Origin: Pontivivens nitratireducens
GTDB taxonomy: Bacteria; Pseudomonadota; Alphaproteobacteria; Rhodobacterales; Rhodobacteraceae
Length of the DNA: 42,143 nucleotides
NCBI RefSeq assembly: GCF_014235845.1
Contig: NZ_JACJUQ010000019.1
Coordinates: 1 to 42,143, forward strand
Direction: 5' to 3'
How positions within the stretch are numbered: the first letter of the stretch is position 1; every line of letters starts with the position of its first letter. Below the pieces are notes generated by a model. That model did no database searches and was not told the origin of the DNA. It saw only the letters and a program-made list of their open reading frames with translations. Positions 26,495-32,996 of the stretch are shown one piece after another. The translations under genes were made by a program, and so were the position numbers.

Positions 26495-28168
26495 ATGAAT
26501 TTTGCCGACGACCAATACAACGCCGCCAGCTCCTTCGCGTATACAATGATCGTGGTTGACGACGAACCTGTAGATGACCCTGTCGAACCAGAACCCGCCC
26601 TTGAGGTTAAGACGCCTGGTAGGCGCGATGTTGCGGCCGCCAAGAAGGTTGATCAGAAACCTGAAGCACAACGCTCACATCCGCTAGACGCAAAAGGATT
26701 GATAAAGAGTGCCCTAGACTTGGGGCTTGTCTGCTCGGTTGTTAACCCGACTGGTGATGAAGGTAGTGTAGCAAAAAGTGTCGCTAAGGCCTCGTTGAGA
26801 GCTGATATCGTATCCTTAGACTGGCACATGAATCACGGTGATGATGGCGAGCTAGCATCCGAGATTATTCAGGAAATTCTTCGTGGGGATGAGGCCATTG
26901 GAGGACGCCTGAGATTGATTGCGATCTACACCGGCAACAAGGATCAGGGAGCCATCCTTGAAAAAATCGCCGAAAGGCTCAACGCAGCTGAGGAAATCGC
27001 TGGCAACGTTACTAAGACAGGTGATGTCCTTACCAACTCGTCAGGTTTACGTATCATTTGGCGTGAAAAATCGATGGGCAATGAAAAATTGGCCAATGCC
27101 GTTTCCGAGACGCAACTTCCAAAAGAGCTGTTGAAGGCATTCTCAGAGTTGTCGAATGGTCTACTTTCGAACGTCGCGCTCGCAACGATCTCCTCGATGA
27201 GAGACACGACGCATCATGTTTTGAGCAAATTTTCGTCAGAACTCGATGGACCATTCTTTCACCACCGCGCACTCCTTAAAAATTCTTCTGACTCAATGGA
27301 TTATGCAGTTTCTGTCGTAATGAGCGCGTTGAAGTCGGAGGTGGATAAGTCCAAAGTCACGTCGAAATATACAACAGTAGACGCAATAAAACGTCGCTTA
27401 AGTCAGATGCCTCAGAGCCCTGAAAATTTCACACTCCGGTACTCGAAAAAGGATCAAGAAAAGGAATTTAAGCTGCATATCGACGATGTCATTTCAATTA
27501 TGGAACGTGGTTTTTCCGCTTGGCCGGATAAGGACAGGCAAGCAGCTGTTGGGCGGCAACAGGATAAGCAAGCCAGCCCAATGCCCCCAAAGGATGCGTT
27601 TTCCAAGAGTTTTTCTACTCTGTTCTGCGATACCATTGAGACGGCAAGTTTCTCCATGCGGCAGTTCTCGTTCTTGACTAACTCTCAGTCAAGCGAGCTC
27701 AGTATGGTACACCGAAAAGCACCGCCAAAATTGGGGCTAGGATCAGTCATTTTCTCGGATGCTGACGGCGGCTATTTTCTATGCTTACAAGCGACCTGCG
27801 ATACTGTTCGTGGGGCAGGATTATTTTTCTTCGTACCGCTCGAAGTCGTGGATAGTGATACTCCTGATATCGTTGTTCCTCATGGACGGAATGGAGCGCT
27901 TATCAACTACGTGGGCCTTTCGGTTCCGCCAAAGTGCTACACCAAATCCCTGTCTCTCGATTTTGGTGTGATAAACGATGCCATAGGGCATATCCCAATA
28001 TGCTATGATGAGCAGAGAGAAATTTACCATGTCCCGGATGCCAACAATACGGACTACCGCTGGCTCGCAAATCTTAAGTACAAGCGGGCACTTAGAATTG
28101 CGCAGAATATGAGCCAGGAAATCTCTAGGATCGGCTTCGATGAATTCGAGCCATTTCGTAAAGGTTAG
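26495..28168 (+). CDS. receiver-domain protein with unknown C-terminal effector
   Basis: 557 residues from ATG 26495. A REC fold with all key residues: D22/D23 in TMIVVDDEP, the phospho-acceptor D109 in IVSLDWHM, T146 in IAIYTGN and K192 in WREKS. A Pro/Lys-rich insertion of about 40 residues (27-66) follows the first strand, unlike standard response regulators; this matches what I recall of the Response_reg_2 family found in conflict loci. Residues about 200-557 have no DNA-binding or nuclease motif that I recognise and end in a beta-rich part (LGLGSVIFSDADGGYFLCLQ, GLFFFVPLEVV). It is likely the phosphorylation target of the upstream ATPase and the output component. Confidence 0.75.
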   Translation: MNFADDQYNAASSFAYTMIVVDDEPVDDPVEPEPALEVKTPGRRDVAAAKKVDQKPEAQRSHPLDAKGLIKSALDLGLVCSVVNPTGDEGSVAKSVAKASLRADIVSLDWHMNHGDDGELASEIIQEILRGDEAIGGRLRLIAIYTGNKDQGAILEKIAERLNAAEEIAGNVTKTGDVLTNSSGLRIIWREKSMGNEKLANAVSETQLPKELLKAFSELSNGLLSNVALATISSMRDTTHHVLSKFSSELDGPFFHHRALLKNSSDSMDYAVSVVMSALKSEVDKSKVTSKYTTVDAIKRRLSQMPQSPENFTLRYSKKDQEKEFKLHIDDVISIMERGFSAWPDKDRQAAVGRQQDKQASPMPPKDAFSKSFSTLFCDTIETASFSMRQFSFLTNSQSSELSMVHRKAPPKLGLGSVIFSDADGGYFLCLQATCDTVRGAGLFFFVPLEVVDSDTPDIVVPHGRNGALINYVGLSVPPKCYTKSLSLDFGVINDAIGHIPICYDEQREIYHVPDANNTDYRWLANLKYKRALRIAQNMSQEISRIGFDEFEPFRKG

Positions 28169-28186
28169 CTGTCACCTAGTCTGGGG

Positions 28187-29251
28187 TCAGCAGTATGCCA
28201 ACGATTTTGCAATCTGTATGGCGTGCCGCCTAATGAATTCTGGGGGCAACGCATTCCCGATCATTAAGGCAACTTTGCCGCGACCTTCAGTGAGGTCAAA
28301 CCGATAGTCAGCAGGAAACGTCTGAAACAATGCCGCTTCACGCAAGCTAATTGCACGATCTTCTTCCGGGTGCAGGTATCGTCCCTTTGATGGATTCCCG
28401 CAGCCACCTGTCATCGTAGGGGAAACTTTGTCCCAAGACATGCGCCCATAAACATCGCGAAAGCCAGACTTCTTGTTTTTATGACAATCAAGTACCAGAT
28501 GTTCTGGAAGCGATGTTCTCGATCCCCCGTCCTTCGGTATATTGCGGATGATTTCCTTTACGTGCGGAGCTCTGTTTGGAACATGGTCATGCAGTGGGTC
28601 ACCTGCTTCACCAACTGGTGCAAGCCGAACGGCATCGAGACATTTCCGAACTGTAATAGTCTCTGACTTTTCGGCACCCTCAACTTGGCCAATTTTGGAT
28701 GCGAGCAAAATCATTCTGTATCGGCGCTGAGGGACGCCGTATTCTGAAGCATCCTCCACCCTTACGTTCTTCCGCCCCACCTTGTAACCGAGGACCGATA
28801 TTCTCTTAAGGAAAGTCTTCATGCGGTTATCTTGCGCCAAAGCAGGCACATTTTCCATCATGATAGCTTTAGGTGAAACAGCCTCAACAATCCGCAGAAA
28901 CTCAAACAAAAGATCGTTACGGTCATCTGCGACTGCATTTGACTTCTTGCGAGTTCGTAGCGTTGAAAAGCCCTGGCAAGGTGGGCAGCCAGCCAGCAGG
29001 TCTAGTTCTCCCCGTTTCAGGCCGATGGTCTTCAACAACGCTGCCGCTCCGACTTCACGTATGTCATTTTCAAAGCAATGAACATCAGGGTGGTTAAGCC
29101 TATAAGTTGCGGCTGGGATTTTTTCCTTTTCGACACCAGCCAACACGTTAAAGTCCGCCTGTTTCAGTCCCAGCGTCAGTCCACCAGCCCCACTAAACAG
29201 GTCCACTGCTGTAAGTTTTTGTGGGAGCACCGGTGTGGATTTGGCCTTCAT
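28187..29251 (-). CDS. dcm: DNA (cytosine-5) methyltransferase
   Basis: 354 residues with the ordered m5C motifs: I DLFSGAGGLTLGL, IV GCPPCQGFSTLR with the catalytic Cys, VI MMENVPAL, VIII GVPQRRYRMILLAS, X IGNALPPEF. The target-recognition region between VIII and IX is of ordinary size. It is convergent with the receiver gene, only 18 bases between stops, and no restriction endonuclease or Vsr gene is present. It could protect host DNA against an effector of the neighbouring ATPase/receiver pair or be an orphan methylase. Target sequence cannot be read from the protein. Confidence 0.92.
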   Translation of the reverse strand: MKAKSTPVLPQKLTAVDLFSGAGGLTLGLKQADFNVLAGVEKEKIPAATYRLNHPDVHCFENDIREVGAAALLKTIGLKRGELDLLAGCPPCQGFSTLRTRKKSNAVADDRNDLLFEFLRIVEAVSPKAIMMENVPALAQDNRMKTFLKRISVLGYKVGRKNVRVEDASEYGVPQRRYRMILLASKIGQVEGAEKSETITVRKCLDAVRLAPVGEAGDPLHDHVPNRAPHVKEIIRNIPKDGGSRTSLPEHLVLDCHKNKKSGFRDVYGRMSWDKVSPTMTGGCGNPSKGRYLHPEEDRAISLREAALFQTFPADYRFDLTEGRGKVALMIGNALPPEFIRRHAIQIAKSLAYC

Positions 29252-29508
29252 GATCAGTCGTGCCTTGTAAGTTCAAGCGAGAATTTCCGCTAAGTACTTG
29301 ATTTTAAGATGTCAATTTTTTGCTCATTAATACCGTTTGCCCGCATTTTCCTCAAGTCAAAATTTGGCGCTCTCAAGGCGTCAGGTGCTCGGAGGTTTTT
29401 CGCAAACAGTGCTGAAAAATGCAGATGCGGGAAGGCCAACCGGAAGACTCGGCCACTTGATCAAGATCGGTTCTTGTTGTTGAATTTCGGCCTTGCTTTG
29501 AAGATACC
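29252..29508. other. intergenic region between dcm and higA
   Basis: AT-rich for the first about 80 bases, the likely divergent promoter area for dcm. The rest has short open frames only. The usual place of a HigB toxin gene upstream of higA is here, but no RelE/HigB-like frame is recognisable. Confidence 0.5.
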
Positions 29509-29514
29509 ATGGCC

Positions 29515-29805
29515 ATGAGCGTACTCAAGGAACCAATACACCCCGGTGAAGTCCTGAAAGAACTTTACCTTGATCCCTTGGACTTGGGGGCAATCGCACT
29601 TGCGCGACGTCTGGCTGTGCCACGGACTCGGATCGAGCGGTTGATCAAAGGAACAACGGGGATCACGCCTGATACTGCACTTCGCTTAGCGCGCGTCTTC
29701 AACACAACGCCAACTTACTGGGTGAGCTTGCAGACGATATTTGACATCTCGGTTGCGGCGAAAACAGTCGACGTTTCCAATATCGAGCCGCTCATTGGAC
29801 CCTAG
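29515..29805 (+). CDS. higA: HigA-family antitoxin, orphan
   Basis: About 96 residues; ATG 29515 gives the usual family start MSVLKEPIHPGEVLKELYL, and ATG 29509 is the alternative. HTH XRE core: LARRLAVPRTRIERLIKGTTG, then ITPDTALRLARVFNTTPTYW, diagnostic of HigA/VapI antitoxins. The partner HigB toxin normally precedes it and is missing. Its TAG shares the palindrome CTAG with the stop of the convergent relaxase gene. It may persist as a repressor or an anti-addiction antitoxin. Confidence 0.85.
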   Translation: MSVLKEPIHPGEVLKELYLDPLDLGAIALARRLAVPRTRIERLIKGTTGITPDTALRLARVFNTTPTYWVSLQTIFDISVAAKTVDVSNIEPLIGP

Positions 29806-31325
29806 TGCGTCATTCCCCGGTCCATCTCAACCTCCCGCTCTTCTAGCTCTGTCTCAACCTCTCTTCGGCGGCTTTCACTAATTTGAAGCTGGTCTCGAGT
29901 TGCCTCCGCAGATTTCCGTAATTCGAGCCCTCGTTCAGCAAGCCGTGCAACGCAGCCACGGACGCTGTTTGCGATTGAATCAGCACTGACACGCAGGCGG
30001 CCAATCCATCCAGTTGGCTCTGCATCTTGGTCGTCGAGCGTGCTTCCAAGCCGCTCAATTCCTTTGCTGAGACCTCGCAGGCCGTCACCAACCGCTCGAC
30101 GCAGGCGAGCAAGTCGCGTTCCAAGGCTGTCAGGGGTGTCGTCATCTAATTCTCCTCGATCTTGATGCAGGTCACTGATCTGCCGCCCAGTGTGCAGGTC
30201 CTCACGCGCGTTGTCGTCGGGTCCAGCACCAGCCAGGTCCCATCCTCCCTGTCGATCCGCGTCAGGCCCAAGTCCGTCATCTCTGAGCTGGCCAACATCA
30301 GCGTCCAAAGCAAGCTCGCGGCCATCATCGAGGCGATCCCCGCCAAGAACGTCCCCGTGATCAGCCAGGGCGAGATCGTCAGCCAGCTCTTGTTCTGTCG
30401 CAGAAAGGTGCGGGTATCGCTCTCGATTGTACGATGCGCGATGGTCGCAATGCTGCTCAAATCGGTCCTGAAGTTCTCCAATTGCGATGCCATCGAGGCG
30501 GCGTAGTCCTGCCGGATCGTGTCCAGTTCCGCGTTCAACTTCTCGCTCAGCCGGGTCGGCTTGCCAGTCTGCATGGAAAATCTCTCCTTTCAAACGCCAG
30601 CGTTCGCCGGTGTCGGGGTCTTGGGCGGTCAGGTAGGCTTTGCCGACGCGAGGCAGGTCAAAGCCTGCATCAGCGAGCGCGTCGAGCATGCTTGCGCGGT
30701 CGGTGATCAGGCCGACGCTGATCTGATCTTGCAGCCACGCATGCAGCTCGTCGCGCCCCTGTGCGCGGGTTGGGGTCTCGATGGTGTCGCGGACCTCTTG
30801 CACACGCTCCAACTCCATCGGATCGGCCCAGCCATGGCGTTGGTTCATCACGTCTCGCAGGCTGTCGAAGGCTTTCTCATAGCCGGGCGGCGCGATATTC
30901 AGGCTCCGTCCCGAGGTCAGCTCCAAACGCGGCGTGCAGAAGTGAAGCTCGACGCGGTCTTCGTGGGTATGTCGGACCCAAAGCATGTCATATTGCGTCG
31001 GGTCCAGCCCCGCGAAGGCCAGCCGCTCGAACCCGTCCATGACCTCGGCCTGCTGTTCCTCGGTCGGTGCATCCTCGGCGGCAAAGCTGATCACACCCGC
31101 GCGGTAGGTCCACTGGTGGCGGCTGGCGTCGATCAGGGCTTCGGTGCGGTCGGGATTGCCGCGCAGCACCTCGGGCAAAGGTTCGCGGTTCACTGTCATC
31201 GGTTGGCCGTCGGCATCGCGGATCAGGTCGCGGTTATCGTCGTAGGCCAGCACCTTGTCCGCGACGAGGTAGCCGATGGGACCAGAGCCCGCGCCTTTAC
31301 CGTTGCGGAAGAACTTGATCAGCAT
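29802..31325 (-). CDS. mobA: MobA-type relaxase
   Basis: 507 residues. The N-terminal about 240 are a relaxase domain with the metal-binding HTHEDRVELH motif (119-128, HxHxD...H) in a GLDPTQYDMLWVRHTH context; the catalytic Tyr is probably among Y19, Y28, Y74 or Y112. It nicks oriT and leads the strand during mobilization. The C-terminal half (about 251-507) is hydrophilic, Asp/Arg-rich and low in complexity, and is overlapped throughout by two other genes in another frame. The start overlaps the mobC stop by seven bases (ATGCTGA). Confidence 0.85.
   Translation of the reverse strand: MLIKFFRNGKGAGSGPIGYLVADKVLAYDDNRDLIRDADGQPMTVNREPLPEVLRGNPDRTEALIDASRHQWTYRAGVISFAAEDAPTEEQQAEVMDGFERLAFAGLDPTQYDMLWVRHTHEDRVELHFCTPRLELTSGRSLNIAPPGYEKAFDSLRDVMNQRHGWADPMELERVQEVRDTIETPTRAQGRDELHAWLQDQISVGLITDRASMLDALADAGFDLPRVGKAYLTAQDPDTGERWRLKGEIFHADWQADPAEREVERGTGHDPAGLRRLDGIAIGELQDRFEQHCDHRASYNRERYPHLSATEQELADDLALADHGDVLGGDRLDDGRELALDADVGQLRDDGLGPDADRQGGWDLAGAGPDDNAREDLHTGRQISDLHQDRGELDDDTPDSLGTRLARLRRAVGDGLRGLSKGIERLGSTLDDQDAEPTGWIGRLRVSADSIANSVRGCVARLAERGLELRKSAEATRDQLQISESRRREVETELEEREVEMDRGMTH
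29843..30145 (-). CDS. MobD/MbeD-like coiled-coil protein nested in mobA
   Basis: 100 residues, wholly inside the relaxase gene on the same strand in another frame. ATG 30145 directly follows the TAG of the upstream nested gene and has GAGGAG six bases before it. The protein is helical (LTALERDLLACVERLVTACE, LRRQLETSFKLVKAAEERL), with an MbeD-like size and position. ColE1-type mobilization regions have mbeB and mbeD overlapping mbeA in this same way. Specific family membership is inferred from position and not motif. Confidence 0.65.
   Translation of the reverse strand: MTTPLTALERDLLACVERLVTACEVSAKELSGLEARSTTKMQSQLDGLAACVSVLIQSQTASVAALHGLLNEGSNYGNLRRQLETSFKLVKAAEERLRQS
30146..30574 (-). CDS. 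MobB/MbeB-like membrane protein nested in mobA
   Basis: 142 residues in another frame inside the relaxase gene. ATG 30574 has AAGGAG with about ten bases of spacing. The N-terminal half is helical and charged (RLSEKLNAELDTIRQDYAAS), followed by one strong membrane helix at about 70-95 (SPWLITGTFLAGIASMMAAS) and a small soluble tail with two Cys (CTLGGRSVTCIKIEEN). MbeB-like proteins anchor the relaxosome to the membrane; position and topology fit. It is coupled to the next nested gene with zero spacing. Confidence 0.7.
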   Translation of the reverse strand: MQTGKPTRLSEKLNAELDTIRQDYAASMASQLENFRTDLSSIATIAHRTIESDTRTFLRQNKSWLTISPWLITGTFLAGIASMMAASLLWTLMLASSEMTDLGLTRIDREDGTWLVLDPTTTRVRTCTLGGRSVTCIKIEEN

Positions 31326-31792
31326 CGGCGCGCGGCCTCGACGATCTGGGCAAGCTGGCGTTCGATGGTGAGAAGGCGGCGAGCAACGGTCAGCGCGTCG
31401 AGGTCAACGCGGCCCGCCAGCATCGCGCGGTTCAGCCAGCGGGCGATCTGGTTGAGATTGCCGCCGATGCGTCCGACAGCGAGCACCAGCGCCGGATCGA
31501 CGCGCGGCACGGGCTTGCGGCGGCGCGCTTCGGTGAGGCCAAGCGCCTCGCGCAGCAGGGTCGCGGCGGGTAAGCCTGCGGCCTCGGCCTTGGCGCGCAA
31601 CTGGGCCTTCTCTGCCGCTGTGCACCGAAAGACGAAGGTCTCGGTCAGCGGCTCTTTGGTGCGGGCTTTGCCTGCACCGGTGGGGTTCGAAGGGGAGGCT
31701 TGCCGCCCCTCGCAAGGTCCCGTGTCAGCAGCGCCAGCGTATGACATGGGTCGCCTTGCTGTTTGCGCTTCGGTGGAATTAGTACTGCTCAT
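31319..31792 (-). CDS. mobC: relaxosome accessory protein MobC
   Basis: 157 residues from ATG 31792, which overlaps the upstream stop as ATGA. After a flexible N terminus comes the ribbon-helix-helix part (LTETFVFRCTAAEKAQLRAK, AGLPAATLLREALGL) and the MobC signature RIGGNLNQIARWLNRAM. It binds oriT and assists the relaxase. Longer in-frame starts upstream would lie inside the preceding gene and are not needed. Confidence 0.85.
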   Translation of the reverse strand: MSSTNSTEAQTARRPMSYAGAADTGPCEGRQASPSNPTGAGKARTKEPLTETFVFRCTAAEKAQLRAKAEAAGLPAATLLREALGLTEARRRKPVPRVDPALVLAVGRIGGNLNQIARWLNRAMLAGRVDLDALTVARRLLTIERQLAQIVEAARRC

Positions 31793-32643
31793 GATCTGAG
31801 GCCAGCGGCTTGGATTTGCGCTTGCGTTACCAGCTTTGAGGCAAGCAACGCCGTCACCTGGGTGCCCGTGATGTGTTTGCACATTGGGCTGCGATCACTG
31901 ATCCAGCAGGCCAGCCGCGCATGGTGGTCCGCCTGCAGCGTTGCTGTCTTTTCTCGGTCTTCTGCCTGCTTCTCGACATAGGCCTGCCACCGCCGCGACT
32001 GAAACCAGTTGTCGGAAAAGCAGACCTTGGAGCGAGTGAAACCTGCGCTACCGTTGGCATAGGCTTGGACGGCCTGCCGCAAGTCCTCCGGTGCGACCCC
32101 TTCCTTCATGGCTTCTTCGATCTGGGCGATGCAGGCAGCTTTGCCGCGAAGGCGATCAGGTGGATACGCGGCCAAAATCTTCTCAGCTTCTTCTTCCACC
32201 GCCGCCTCGCGCTTGCGCGTAGGTGGTTTATGGATGGTTTTAGGATGGTTTGGGGGCCGTTGTGGCCCCGGTACCCCGGCCACTGTGGCCCCCGTACCGG
32301 GGCCAGACTGGACGGGGGCCACAGTGGACCCCGTCTCAATCTCGGGCTCTGCGGTCGGTTCTAGCGCATCAACTTTGGCCAGATCGATCCGGTAGACGAC
32401 GGTGAATCCGTTCTTGCAGGTCCGTGCGCCGGTCTCGACCAGAATGCCTTCTTTGAGGAATTCGCGCACGGTTCGTTTGACCGTCGTCTCGCCCAGCTCT
32501 GTATGTCGCTGAATCGTCCCCTTGGAACACCAGATGCCAGAACCGTCATCACTCGCCTTGTCGGCCAAGAACATGATGATCTGCTTGCGCGTTGCGCTTC
32601 CGAACTTTCGTTCCGCGCATGTGTTCGCAACCCGCCAGCTCAT
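31789..32643 (-). CDS. helix-turn-helix, replication-initiator-like protein
   Basis: About 284 residues from ATG 32643; the frame is open further upstream without a better start. N-terminal winged-HTH region of the plasmid RepA-like type: KQIIMFLADKASDDGSGIWC, KGTIQRHTELGETTVKRTVR, EFLKEGILVETG. A Pro-rich linker (about 115-160) leads to a C-terminal domain with FTRSKVCFSDNWFQSRRWQA. Such proteins precede mobC/mobA in small mobilizable Rhodobacterales plasmids and elements. Clusters of direct repeats lie just upstream, which would suit an iteron-binding initiator or autorepressor. Confidence 0.65.
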   Translation of the reverse strand: MSWRVANTCAERKFGSATRKQIIMFLADKASDDGSGIWCSKGTIQRHTELGETTVKRTVREFLKEGILVETGARTCKNGFTVVYRIDLAKVDALEPTAEPEIETGSTVAPVQSGPGTGATVAGVPGPQRPPNHPKTIHKPPTRKREAAVEEEAEKILAAYPPDRLRGKAACIAQIEEAMKEGVAPEDLRQAVQAYANGSAGFTRSKVCFSDNWFQSRRWQAYVEKQAEDREKTATLQADHHARLACWISDRSPMCKHITGTQVTALLASKLVTQAQIQAAGLRS

Positions 32644-32676
32644 TGGAAGGCCCCAAAACGCGCAAAGACGTGCGAA

Positions 32677-32760
32677 TTTTGTACAGGTTTTGTACGAGAT
32701 TTCCGCCGTTTCTGCAGAATTCGGCCCGAAAGCTCGCGGGACTTTCTGCATGCTTCTGCA
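32677..32760. repeat. iteron-like direct repeats upstream of the initiator-like gene
   Basis: Two TTTTGTAC copies start at 32677 and 32688, 11 bases apart (one helical turn). Three TTCTGCA copies lie at 32710, 32744 and 32754. All are between the initiator-like gene start and the attachment site, a normal place for an origin or autoregulatory sites. No binding evidence beyond the repeats. Confidence 0.45.
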
Positions 32761-32798
32761 CAAAGCCCTGTAAATAAGCCATATTTTTCAGGCAGTTT

Positions 32799-32875
32799 TG
32801 GCGACCCCGGCAGGATTCGAACCTGCAACCTGCCCCTTAGGAGGGGGCTGCTCTATCCAGTTGAGCCACGAGGTC
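32799..32875 (-). tRNA. tRNA-Arg (anticodon CCT)
   Basis: A 77-nt cloverleaf on the minus strand. Acceptor GACCTCG pairs with CGGGGTC (one G-U), D arm GGCTCAACTGGATAGAGC, anticodon stem CCCCT/AGGGG with loop CTCCTAA, T arm with GGTTCGAATCC, discriminator G and encoded CCA. The 3' 43 bases are the attachment core of the integrated element. The gene remains complete after integration. Confidence 0.95.
32803..32845 (-). repeat. attachment site copy inside tRNA-Arg
   Basis: Forty-three bases identical to 20540-20582, covering the anticodon through the acceptor 3' strand. Divergence starts immediately outside on both sides, apart from a partly shared TGG at the CCA end. Confidence 0.92.
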
Positions 32876-32996
32876 ACAGGCGCGGACACTGCCTCACATG
32901 CGTGGAATGGTCAATCGTGCGAGGGCGGGGTTTCGCTGCAATCGCGAACTGGATACGGTTCCGGCGACCGCCCGTGCCCCTCGAAGGATCGTATGC

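Larger units (their letters stand above)
20540..32845. mobile_element. integrative mobilizable element in tRNA-Arg(CCT)
   Basis: A perfect 43-bp direct repeat (20540-20582 and 32803-32845) corresponds to the 3' part of tRNA-Arg(CCT) and bounds 12.3 kb. The complete tRNA is regenerated at the right end; the left copy is only the displaced 3' piece with its CCA. Inside are a tyrosine integrase and small HTH proteins at the left end; MobA, MobC and nested mob genes plus an initiator-like HTH protein at the right end; and cargo of lower GC between. No conjugation (T4SS) genes are present, so it is mobilizable and not self-transmissible. Confidence 0.92.

Noticed and set aside
28169-28186. Bidirectional terminator between the receiver and methylase genes
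   Set aside because: The 18-bp gap has no convincing stem with T-runs.
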